Shown piece by piece: positions 1 to 7,204 of a DNA stretch of 64,000 nt. The notes beneath the pieces are model-generated. The model did no database searches, was not told where the DNA came from, and saw nothing but the letters and a program-made list of their open reading frames with translations. The DNA comes from Candidatus Skiveiella danica (GTDB lineage: Bacteria; Pseudomonadota; Gammaproteobacteria; Burkholderiales; Burkholderiaceae_C): positions 124,001 to 188,000 of the forward strand of contig JADKHE010000013.1 in the NCBI GenBank assembly GCA_016721925.1. Reading direction: 5' to 3'. Each line of letters begins with the position of its first letter. The first letter of the stretch is position 1. A program made the position numbers and the translations under genes.

Positions 1-1
1 A

Positions 2-1003
2 GTTCTGAACGAAATCGCTCGACACCTCAGGCGTCGGCGTCCGGCCGTCTTCCTGCTGGCGCTGGCCGCACTCGCGGCAGGCTCCGTCACCGCACAGCCC
101 GCCGTTTACCCCGCGAAGCCCATCCGCCTGGTCGTGCCCTTCACCCCTGGCGGCAGCACCGACATCCTGGCGCGCGCGATCGGCCAGGAGCTCACCCGCG
201 CCTGGGGCCAGAGCGTGATAGTGGACAACGTGCCCGGCGCCGGCGGTGCCATAGGGGCCGACAAGGTGGCCAAGGCCCCGGCCGATGGCTACACCCTGCT
301 CATGGGCCACATCGGCACGCTGGCCGTGAACCCCAGCCTGTACCCGAAGCTGCCCTACAACCCGCTGAAGGACTTTGCGCCCGTGGCGGGGGTGGCGCGC
401 GTGCCCAACGTGCTGGTGGTGCACCCCTCGGTGCCGGCCAAGGACGTCAAGGAACTGGTGGCGCTGGCCAAGGCCAAACCCGGCCAGCTCAACTACGGCT
501 CGGGCGGCAACGGCAGCGCGGCCAACCTGGCCACCGAGTATTTCAAGCTGCAGACGGGCGTCTCGATGGTGCACATCCCCTACAAGGGCACCGTGCCGGC
601 CGTGACCGATCTGATCGGCGGGCAGATCCAGGTGCTGTTCACCGGTGCGCCGGCCGTCATCGGCCACGTCAAGAGCGGCCAGCTGCGCGCTTTGGCCGTT
701 TCCAGCCCGAAGCGGCTGGACGCGCTGCCCGAGCTACCGACCGTATCCGAGAGCGGCTACAAGGACTTCGAGGCCGACCAGTGGTATGGCGTGGTGGCGC
801 CCGCTGGCACGCCGCGCGAGGTCATCAGTAAGCTCAACACCCAGATCAACGCCGCCCTGAACACCCCCGAGCTGAAAGCCCGACTGGCCGCGGAAGGCGC
901 CGTGGCCATGCCCGGCACACCCGAGGCCTTCGGCCAGCTCATGGCAGGCGAAATCACGCGCTGGAAGCCGGTGATCACCTCCGGGCGGGTGAAGGCGGAC
1001 TGA
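2..1003 (+). CDS. Bug/TctC-family periplasmic solute-binding protein, 5' end at or beyond window edge
   Basis: This is a tripartite-tricarboxylate-transporter type (Bug) receptor, which captures a small organic acid or similar solute in the periplasm. The frame stays open to base 2, and its first codons encode a signal peptide: an Arg-rich stretch, then a FLLALAALAAG-like hydrophobic core, then AQPA. The mature protein opens with the family hallmark YPAKPIRLVVPFTPGGSTD and later has VDNVPGAGG and the usual C-terminal GTPEAFGQLM. The first internal GTG (base 134) would remove the signal peptide, so the true start is at the extreme left edge or outside the window. No TctA/TctB membrane genes are visible beside it, so the partner or the substrate cannot be named. 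It converges on the LysR gene at 1126. Confidence 0.9.
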   Translation, partial: VLNEIARHLRRRRPAVFLLALAALAAGSVTAQPAVYPAKPIRLVVPFTPGGSTDILARAIGQELTRAWGQSVIVDNVPGAGGAIGADKVAKAPADGYTLLMGHIGTLAVNPSLYPKLPYNPLKDFAPVAGVARVPNVLVVHPSVPAKDVKELVALAKAKPGQLNYGSGGNGSAANLATEYFKLQTGVSMVHIPYKGTVPAVTDLIGGQIQVLFTGAPAVIGHVKSGQLRALAVSSPKRLDALPELPTVSESGYKDFEADQWYGVVAPAGTPREVISKLNTQINAALNTPELKARLAAEGAVAMPGTPEAFGQLMAGEITRWKPVITSGRVKAD

Positions 1004-1031
1004 AACCGGGCTCAAGAGCCAATTTCTGAAC

Positions 1032-1083
1032 GTTTTTGGCGCCACCCCAGCGCGGAATGGTCACTGGATGCTTCTGATTTTGA
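1032..1083 (-). repeat. dispersed ATAGC/GACCATTC-CGCTGGG repeat, copy a
   Basis: Read on the minus strand it contains GTGACCATTCCGCGCTGGGG between T-rich and A-rich flanks. It aligns with seven other copies in this window (listed separately). It lies between the converging Bug and LysR genes. The ATAGC block is degraded here to GAAGC. Confidence 0.65.
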
Positions 1084-1125
1084 AGTGATTGGCACCAACG
1101 CCTGCCGTCTCGCCCGGCCCCAGCT

Positions 1126-2034
1126 TCAGGCGCTGCCGCCGCCCTCGCCGCCCAGCCGCTTCGCCAGGTCGATCGCCCGCTGCGCCGACGGCGACAAGGT
1201 GCGCCCCCCGAGCCAGATCGCATGCACATCGGCCACCGGCGCCAGGGTTGTGACCGTCAGCAGGCGGCACAGGGCCAGGGGATGGGCGTCCCCGACCGCG
1301 CAAGGCACCAAGGCCAGCACGTCGGTGCGGGTTGCCAGATGCACCAGCGTGCCGAGGTCGTCGCACTCCACCGCCAGCGGAAAATCCGCGGCGTTTTCGA
1401 AACCGTAGAGGACGGCCACCCCTTCCAGCAAGGCCGGCGAAATGGTGATGGTCGCCACGCCAAAACGGCGCATTGCGACGGCGTCAACCTGGGCGGCATC
1501 CGCCAGCGGATGGTCACCACGCGCATACAACGCGGCGACCTGCTTGCCCAGCGGGACCCGCTCGTAGCGGGCCTGGGGCGGCACGAGGCGCGGGTCGCCG
1601 AGGCAGAAATCAATCTGTTGCGCATCCAGCTGGGCCAGCAGCGTCGGCAGGTTGCCCAGGTGCACCCGCGTCACCAGCCCGGGGTTCTGCTGGCGCAACT
1701 GGCACAGCAGCTCGGGCACGATCACCGCCGCCGGGATCGGCGCGGCACCGAAAACGATCTCACCGGCATCGCCGAGCCGGACCAGCTCGATGTCGCGCTG
1801 CAGGTTGCGCGCGTCCAGCACCAGGGTGCGGGCCCGGCGCAACACCCCCTCGCCGGCCGGGGTCAGGCTGGCGCCTTTCGCACCGCGGTCAAACAGCTTG
1901 AGGCCCATGCGCTGCTCCAGTGCCTGGATGCTTCGACTGAAGGCCGCCTGGCTGAGGTGCACACGTTCCGCAGCGACGGCGAAGCGGCCCTCTTCGGCCA
2001 GCGCAATGAAGTGGGTCAACCGCCGGATGTCCAT
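1126..2034 (-). CDS. LysR-family transcriptional regulator
   Basis: A 302-residue LysR-type regulator. The N-terminal winged helix-turn-helix runs over about residues 1-60 (MDIRRLTHFIALAEEGRFA, HLSQAAFSRSIQALEQRMG, LFDR). The rest is the periplasmic-binding-like effector domain. It is transcribed divergently from the sulfatase at 2150, and a perfect inverted repeat lies in the gap, close to its own start codon, so it probably regulates both the sulfatase gene and itself. That is inference from gene arrangement; the effector is unknown. It ends against the Bug gene with a repeat copy between the two stops. Confidence 0.92.
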   Translation of the reverse strand: MDIRRLTHFIALAEEGRFAVAAERVHLSQAAFSRSIQALEQRMGLKLFDRGAKGASLTPAGEGVLRRARTLVLDARNLQRDIELVRLGDAGEIVFGAAPIPAAVIVPELLCQLRQQNPGLVTRVHLGNLPTLLAQLDAQQIDFCLGDPRLVPPQARYERVPLGKQVAALYARGDHPLADAAQVDAVAMRRFGVATITISPALLEGVAVLYGFENAADFPLAVECDDLGTLVHLATRTDVLALVPCAVGDAHPLALCRLLTVTTLAPVADVHAIWLGGRTLSPSAQRAIDLAKRLGGEGGGSA

Positions 2035-2062
2035 GTCCTGCTCCCGATCAAATGCTTAAAAC

Positions 2063-2079
2063 GCAATGAATGACATTGC
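2063..2079. promoter_or_regulatory. candidate LysR operator (GCAATG-5-CATTGC)
   Basis: A perfect inverted repeat, GCAATG AATGA CATTGC, sits 29 bases upstream of the lysR start and 71 bases upstream of the sulfatase start. Its size suits a LysR recognition half-site pair. No footprint exists, so this is a positional call. Confidence 0.45.
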
Positions 2080-2149
2080 ATTTTGCGATGGACGCATCGC
2101 TCTGGACATTTCACACTCGCCCGATTCCCAAGAAAAGCGAGACAAACCC

Positions 2150-4009
2150 ATGACACCGCCACCCATCCCACTCAACCGCTGGTGCACCGCACGGCGCCTG
2201 GCCACTCTGCTGACCCTGGCTTTCACGGCCAGCATGGCCCTCGCCGCACAGGCGCCTGCGGTGGCCCCCACCGCGGCGGCCAAGGGAAAGCAACGCCCGA
2301 ACATCGTGTTCATCCTGCTCGATGACGCCGGCTTCAGCGACTTCGGCGCCTACGGCAGCGAGATCAGCACCCCCAACATCGACCGGATCGCCACGTCCGG
2401 CGTGCGCTTCACCAATTTCCACACCGCATCCACCTGTGAATCGTCCCGCGCCATGCTGCACAGCGGGGTGGACCACCACCGTGCCGGCGCCGGCACGCTG
2501 ACGGCGGTCATGGCCGACAACCAGAAAGGCCGACCCGGCTACGAGGGTTTTCTGAGCGACAGCGCCCACAGCCTCGGGCGGCTGATGAAAGACGGTGGCT
2601 ATGCCACCTACTTCACGGGCAAATGGAACCTGGGCCTCGGCCTGGAGCGTTCGCCCGGCGCGCGCGGCTGGGACCGCTACCTCTCGCTGGAGCAGACCGG
2701 TGCCGACAACTACGAGGCCAAGGTCTATGCCCCGCTGAACCTGGAGGCCGTCTGGTGGGAAGACGGCCAGCGCGCCCAGTTGCCGAAGGACTTCTTCTCG
2801 AACCGGCACTATGTCGACAAGATGATCCGCTTCATCGAGGACGGCAAACCCGGCGGCAAACCCTTCTTCGGCATCGTCGCCTTCCAGGCGGTGCATTCGC
2901 CGCTGCAGGCGCCGGACGTGGACATCGGCAAGTACAGGGCCCGCTATGAAGCGGGCTGGGCCGTGATCCGCTCGCAGCGCTACCAGCGCCAGGTGGAGAT
3001 GGGCCTGATGCCCGCAGGCCTGAAACTGCCCAAAGCCATGCTGGGACGGGACTGGGCCAGCTTGAGCGAGCCCGAGCAGCGCCTCTACGCGAAGAAGATG
3101 GCCGTGTTTGCCGGCATGCTCGACAACGCCGACCAGCACATCGGGCGGCTGCGCGACTACCTCCAGCGCAGCGGCCAGCTCGACAACACGGTGTTCATTG
3201 TGATGTCCGACAACGGCGCCGATGCCTATGAGCTGAACAAGCTCAACCTGCCATTCCGGCTCTGGTACCAGGCCAACTTTGCGCTGGGCATCGACGACCT
3301 GGGCCGCCCCGGCAGCTACGTGCACTACGGCCAGGACTGGGCCGAGGTGTCGAACACGCCGTTCCCCCTGTTCAAGGGCACCTCGGGCGAGGGCGGCATG
3401 CGGGTGCCCTTCATCGTGAGCTTCCCCGGTCGCATTCCCGGCGGCGGCGTCGCACGAGAGTTCGCGTACGTGACCGACTTCCTGCCCACGGTGCTGGATA
3501 TCGCCGGCATCCCCCTGCCGGGCGACGAGTACCAGGGCAAAAGGCTGCACCGCCCCACTGGCCGCAGCATGCTGCCCATGCTCGAGGGCAAGGAAGCGGT
3601 GGTGCATCCACCCACCGACACCATCGGCTTTGAGGGCACCGGTGCCGAAGCCCTGTACAAGGGCGACTACAAGATCGCGCGCAACGCCACGTTCGGCGAT
3701 GGCCATTGGCACCTGTACAACCTGCGACTGGACCCTCTGGAATCGACCGACTTGGTCGCCCGCCAGCCGGAAATATTCAAGGCGCTTCGGGCCGAATACG
3801 ACGTTTACCTGAAAAACAACGGGGTTGTGCTGCCGCATGAAGGCTACGACCCCTTGCGCCAGCTGCTGAAGAACAACTGGCCGGTGCTGGTGCGCCAGAT
3901 GGCGGGCGTGCTGGCTGGCGCGGTGGCGCTTGTAGGCGCGCTGCTGATTGGCGCGATCTACGGCATCCGGTTCTGGCGCCGACGGACTCGCCTGCACCGG
4001 CCAGCCTGA
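2150..4009 (+). CDS. arylsulfatase-type sulfatase with C-terminal membrane helix
   Basis: A sulfatase of the alkaline-phosphatase superfamily, which hydrolyses sulfate esters outside the cytoplasm. From the ATG at 2150 it has 619 residues. I prefer this start to the in-frame ATG at 2066 because a signal peptide (LATLLTLAFTASMALA) follows directly. Visible motifs are the metal-binding ILLDDAGFSDFG, the modification motif CESSRAMLHSG with Cys96 as the predicted formylglycine, and VMSDNGAD near the centre. The core is C-x-S-S-R and not the commoner C-x-P-S-R. An unusual element is a hydrophobic helix at the extreme C terminus (VLAGAVALVGALLIGAIYG) followed by RFWRRRTR, which should anchor the enzyme in the inner membrane facing the periplasm. 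It is divergent from lysR. The substrate is unknown. Confidence 0.92.
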   Translation: MTPPPIPLNRWCTARRLATLLTLAFTASMALAAQAPAVAPTAAAKGKQRPNIVFILLDDAGFSDFGAYGSEISTPNIDRIATSGVRFTNFHTASTCESSRAMLHSGVDHHRAGAGTLTAVMADNQKGRPGYEGFLSDSAHSLGRLMKDGGYATYFTGKWNLGLGLERSPGARGWDRYLSLEQTGADNYEAKVYAPLNLEAVWWEDGQRAQLPKDFFSNRHYVDKMIRFIEDGKPGGKPFFGIVAFQAVHSPLQAPDVDIGKYRARYEAGWAVIRSQRYQRQVEMGLMPAGLKLPKAMLGRDWASLSEPEQRLYAKKMAVFAGMLDNADQHIGRLRDYLQRSGQLDNTVFIVMSDNGADAYELNKLNLPFRLWYQANFALGIDDLGRPGSYVHYGQDWAEVSNTPFPLFKGTSGEGGMRVPFIVSFPGRIPGGGVAREFAYVTDFLPTVLDIAGIPLPGDEYQGKRLHRPTGRSMLPMLEGKEAVVHPPTDTIGFEGTGAEALYKGDYKIARNATFGDGHWHLYNLRLDPLESTDLVARQPEIFKALRAEYDVYLKNNGVVLPHEGYDPLRQLLKNNWPVLVRQMAGVLAGAVALVGALLIGAIYGIRFWRRRTRLHRPA

Positions 4010-4133
4010 TCGCAGCCCCCCGGCACGCACACTTTGTTCTCTTGCGCCCGGTGGGTATTGGTCTTTCGCCGGGGCCTGAAATTCGTCGATAATTCCTCGA
4101 CAGACCTTCGCCATCCACAGAGAGGAAGCCCGC

Positions 4134-4952
4134 ATGAACCATCCGATCAAGTTTTTCTCCCTGACTGCGGTGGCGGTTGCTGCCGCCCTGCTGACCGCCA
4201 CCGCCGCCCACGCCGAGATGAGCGCCGAGGAACTGGCCAAGCTGGCCCAGAACCCGGTGGGCAACCTGATCAGCCTGCCGTTCCAGAACAACACCAACCT
4301 GAACTACGGGCCCGAGAAGGGCACGCAGAACGTCCTGAACATCCAGCCGGTGATCCCGGTGGAAGTCAATTCGGAGTGGAACGTCATCACCCGCACCATC
4401 GTGCCGATCATCTCGCAGCCGGCGATGTTCCCCGGCGACGGCCGCACCAACGGCATCGGTGACGTGGTGTTCACGGCCTTCCTCTCGCCGGCCGTGCCCA
4501 AGGGCCTGATCTGGGGCGTCGGCCCCGTGGTGCAACTGCCCACAGACAGCAACGGCCTGGGCAACAAGAACTGGGGCCTGGGCGCCTCCTTTGTGGTCCT
4601 GAAGCTGGAAAAAGGCGACCCCTGGGTCTATGGCGCGCTGGTCAACAACGTCTGGTCGCTCACCAGCGACCAGCGAGGGGGCGGCTACAACAACGGCCTG
4701 ATCCAGCCCTTCGTCAACTACAACTTTCCCAGCGGCCTGTACCTGACCAGCTCGCCCATCGTCACGGTGAACTGGAATGCCGCCAGCGGCCAGCAATGGA
4801 CCGTGCCCATCGGCGGCGGCGTGGGCAAGATCTTCCATTTTGGCAAGCTGCCGGTGAACGCCATGATCGCGGCCTACTACAACGTCGTCAAACCCGACTA
4901 CGGACCCAACTGGCAGGTCCGCGCGCAAGTGCAGCTCATGTTCCCGAAGTAA
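4134..4952 (+). CDS. MetA-pathway-like outer-membrane protein (transporter family)
   Basis: A 272-residue secreted protein with a clear signal peptide (SLTAVAVAAALLTATAAHA). The mature part alternates short amphipathic strands rich in Asn, Gly and aromatic residues, ending in the outer-membrane-like QVRAQVQLMFPK. Motifs such as NLISLPFQNNTNLNYGP and GIGDVVFTAFLSP match the family often labelled transporter, or MetA-pathway of phenol degradation (PF13557-like), recalled from memory. A GAGAGGAAG ribosome-binding site lies just before the ATG. Its position 124 bases after the sulfatase suggests it could share that gene's expression, possibly as an entry channel, but a promoter of its own cannot be excluded. 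No biochemical role can be given. Confidence 0.75.
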   Translation: MNHPIKFFSLTAVAVAAALLTATAAHAEMSAEELAKLAQNPVGNLISLPFQNNTNLNYGPEKGTQNVLNIQPVIPVEVNSEWNVITRTIVPIISQPAMFPGDGRTNGIGDVVFTAFLSPAVPKGLIWGVGPVVQLPTDSNGLGNKNWGLGASFVVLKLEKGDPWVYGALVNNVWSLTSDQRGGGYNNGLIQPFVNYNFPSGLYLTSSPIVTVNWNAASGQQWTVPIGGGVGKIFHFGKLPVNAMIAAYYNVVKPDYGPNWQVRAQVQLMFPK

Positions 4953-5009
4953 GACCGGGGCGGCCACGCCGCGGGTTAGGATGTTGCTTCACCCACCGGA
5001 CACCCGACC

Positions 5010-6347
5010 ATGCATGCCTCCCGCCACGACCTTCTTGGTAACCCCGTCACGCTGGCCGATGCCGCCAGCCTCGGCCCGCTGAACGATTTCGTCGAAGGCT
5101 TCATCGCCTGCGAGGCGCGCGTGGTCAATGTCTTGCAGGTGGCCGACACCGACCCCAGCCCGCTGGTGCAGGCCTGCTGCGCCGCGCTGCACATGTTTGC
5201 CGAATCGGGCGATGCGCAGGGTAACGCCCAGCCTTTCATCGAGGCCGCGCGCCGCTCCACGATGCGGATCACGCCGCGCGAGCAGCGATTCGTCGAAGCC
5301 GTCTCGGCCTGGGTCGAGGGCGACCTGCCGCGCGCGATCGCGCTGCACGAGGAGCAGGCGCGCGAGCACCCGCGCGACCTGGCCTCGCTCAAGCTCGGGC
5401 AGTACCACCTGTTCAACCTCGGCCACTCGCCCGGCATGCTGCGCATCGTCCAGCCGGCCCTGCACGCAGCCGCCGAGGTGCCCTACCTGCACGGCATGGC
5501 GGCCTTCGCCTGGGAGCAATGCCACCTGCTGGAGCAGGCGGAAGCGGCGGCGCGCCGCGCGCTGGCCATCCAGCCCAAGGAGCCCTGGGCCCAGCACGCG
5601 CTGGCGCACGTGATGATCACGCAGGGGCGCATCACCGAGGGACGCGACTTCATGGCCGCGGTGAGCGGGCAATGGACGGACCTGAACTCGTTCATGGTCA
5701 CGCACAACTGGTGGCACCTGGCGCTGTTCGAGCTGGAACTGGACCACGCCGCCGCCGTGCTGGACCTCTACGACCGCCAGGTCTGGGGCGTGGTCAAGGC
5801 CTACTCGCAGGACCAGATCGGCGCGGTGTCGCTGCTGGCGCGCCTGGAGATCGCCGGTGTGGACGTGGGCGATCGCTGGCAGGACGTGGCGGACCACCTG
5901 GAGCAGCGCGGGGACGACCATGTGCAGCCCTTCCTGGACTTGCAATACCTCTATGGCCTGGGCCGCGCCGGCCGTGCCACTGCCGGCCCGCGCTTGGCCC
6001 GTCTGGAAGCCTTTGCAGCCCGGGCGCCCGACTGGTCACGCACAGCGTGGCAGCAGGTCGCGGTGCCCGCGGCGCGCGGGCTGCTGGCGCATGCAAGCGG
6101 CGACTGGCAGGGCGCGGTCGCCGGCCTGGGCCAGGCGCTGCCGCAGTTGCAGACGATTGGCGGCAGCCATGCGCAGCGTGACCTGTTCGAGCAACTGCAC
6201 CTGGATGCGTTGATGCGCGCCGGCCGCTGGAGCAGCGCCCAGCACCTGATGCAGCAGCGCGCCAACGCCTGCCCGCAGTCGCTGCGGCTGAAGCGCCAGC
6301 TGCGGCCGGTGTACGCGGCGCTGGGCCTGCCGGAGGTTTCGCCATGA
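5010..6347 (+). CDS. TTC38-like tetratricopeptide-repeat protein
   Basis: A 445-residue cytoplasmic helical-repeat protein. Pairs of antiparallel helices with TPR spacing recur through the chain, for example LARLEIAGVDVGDRWQDVA and EAAARRALAIQPKEPWAQHALAHV. Conserved blocks (GQYHLFNLGHSPGML, HNWWHLALFELE) resemble the TTC38 family found in bacteria and animals. The molecular function of that family is unknown to me. Its stop codon overlaps the start of the alpha/beta hydrolase (ATGA), so the two are translationally coupled and probably act together. There is no signal peptide or membrane segment. Confidence 0.85.
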   Translation: MHASRHDLLGNPVTLADAASLGPLNDFVEGFIACEARVVNVLQVADTDPSPLVQACCAALHMFAESGDAQGNAQPFIEAARRSTMRITPREQRFVEAVSAWVEGDLPRAIALHEEQAREHPRDLASLKLGQYHLFNLGHSPGMLRIVQPALHAAAEVPYLHGMAAFAWEQCHLLEQAEAAARRALAIQPKEPWAQHALAHVMITQGRITEGRDFMAAVSGQWTDLNSFMVTHNWWHLALFELELDHAAAVLDLYDRQVWGVVKAYSQDQIGAVSLLARLEIAGVDVGDRWQDVADHLEQRGDDHVQPFLDLQYLYGLGRAGRATAGPRLARLEAFAARAPDWSRTAWQQVAVPAARGLLAHASGDWQGAVAGLGQALPQLQTIGGSHAQRDLFEQLHLDALMRAGRWSSAQHLMQQRANACPQSLRLKRQLRPVYAALGLPEVSP

Positions 6348-7073
6348 GCGCATCCACGGAGCGAGGGAGCCACAGACCCACCGTCGTCCTGATCCCCGGC
6401 CTGGCGGCGGATGCCCGCATGTGGGGCCACCAGCTGGCTGGCCTGGAGGCGTCTCGCGCCCACGGCCGTGGCCACTGCGCACCAGCCCTGCGGCACCATC
6501 ACCGCGATGGCGCAGGCGGTGCTGGAGCAGTTCGACGGCGAGCTGGTGCTGTGCGGCGCCTCCATGGGCGGTATGGTCGCGATGGAGGCCACACGGCTCG
6601 CGCCCTCGCGGGTGCGCGGCCTCGCCTTGCTGGGCACGGTGGCGCATCCCGAGACGCCCGAGATGCACCAGCTGCGCAGCGATGCGATCGTGCTGTTCGA
6701 GCAGGGCCGCTCGGAAGAGATCATCCGGGCCAACGTGCCGCTGGCCTTTCACCCCGACCACGCCAGCGATCCGGTGCTGACCGGCCGCTACCTGAGCATG
6801 GTGCTGGACGCGGGGGCCGAGACGCTGATCCGCCACAACCGTGCGGTGATGGCCCGCCCGGACGCCCGCGCGCACCTGGGGGGAATCACCTGCCCGACCC
6901 TGGTGCTGTGCGGCGAGGCTGACCAGCTGACCCCGCCGGAGCATTCGCGGGCGATCGCCGCCGCCATCCCGGGCGCGCGGCTGGCGCTGGTGCCCGGTGC
7001 CGGGCACATGCTGACGATGGAACAGCCCCAGCGCGTCAACGCCCTGCTGCGGGAGTGGATGGCGGCCCTGTAG
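6344..7073 (+). CDS. alpha/beta hydrolase, broken by one frameshift
   Basis: The gene begins in one frame (PTVVLIPGLAADARMWGHQLAGLEA) and continues in another (LAPTAVATAHQPCGTITAMAQ...), so one base is lost or gained between about 6450 and 6465. Together the halves give a complete hydrolase of about 242 residues. The oxyanion/HG region is near VVLIPG, the nucleophile elbow is GASMGG, the acid is in CGEADQLTPPE, and the base is in VPGAGHMLTME. Both halves retain full conservation, so I regard this as a probable sequence error in an intact gene, though a real recent mutation cannot be excluded. It overlaps the TPR gene by four bases. Confidence 0.8.
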
Positions 7074-7130
7074 GCCCGCCCAGCCGCCCCGGAGGCCGCG
7101 CCGTGCATCCCGGGCGCGTCTTCCACCCGG

Positions 7131-7190
7131 TTTTCAAGCTTTATTGGGCTGATCCCAGCGTGGAATGGTCCTGTCCTGCTATGAAAACAG
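7131..7190 (-). repeat. dispersed repeat, copy b
   Basis: On the minus strand it reads TTTTCATAGC, then GACCATTCCACGCTGGGA, then an A/T-rich end, matching the family consensus well. It lies 14 bases beyond the stop codon of the glycine-rich protein gene. Confidence 0.8.
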
Positions 7191-7204
7191 GATGAACCCA
7201 GGTC

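Noticed and set aside
2111..4297. A 728-codon open frame on the minus strand opposite the sulfatase gene
   Set aside because: High GC content keeps the antisense frame open. The plus strand has clear sulfatase motifs and a signal peptide, while the minus frame shows no family sequence.
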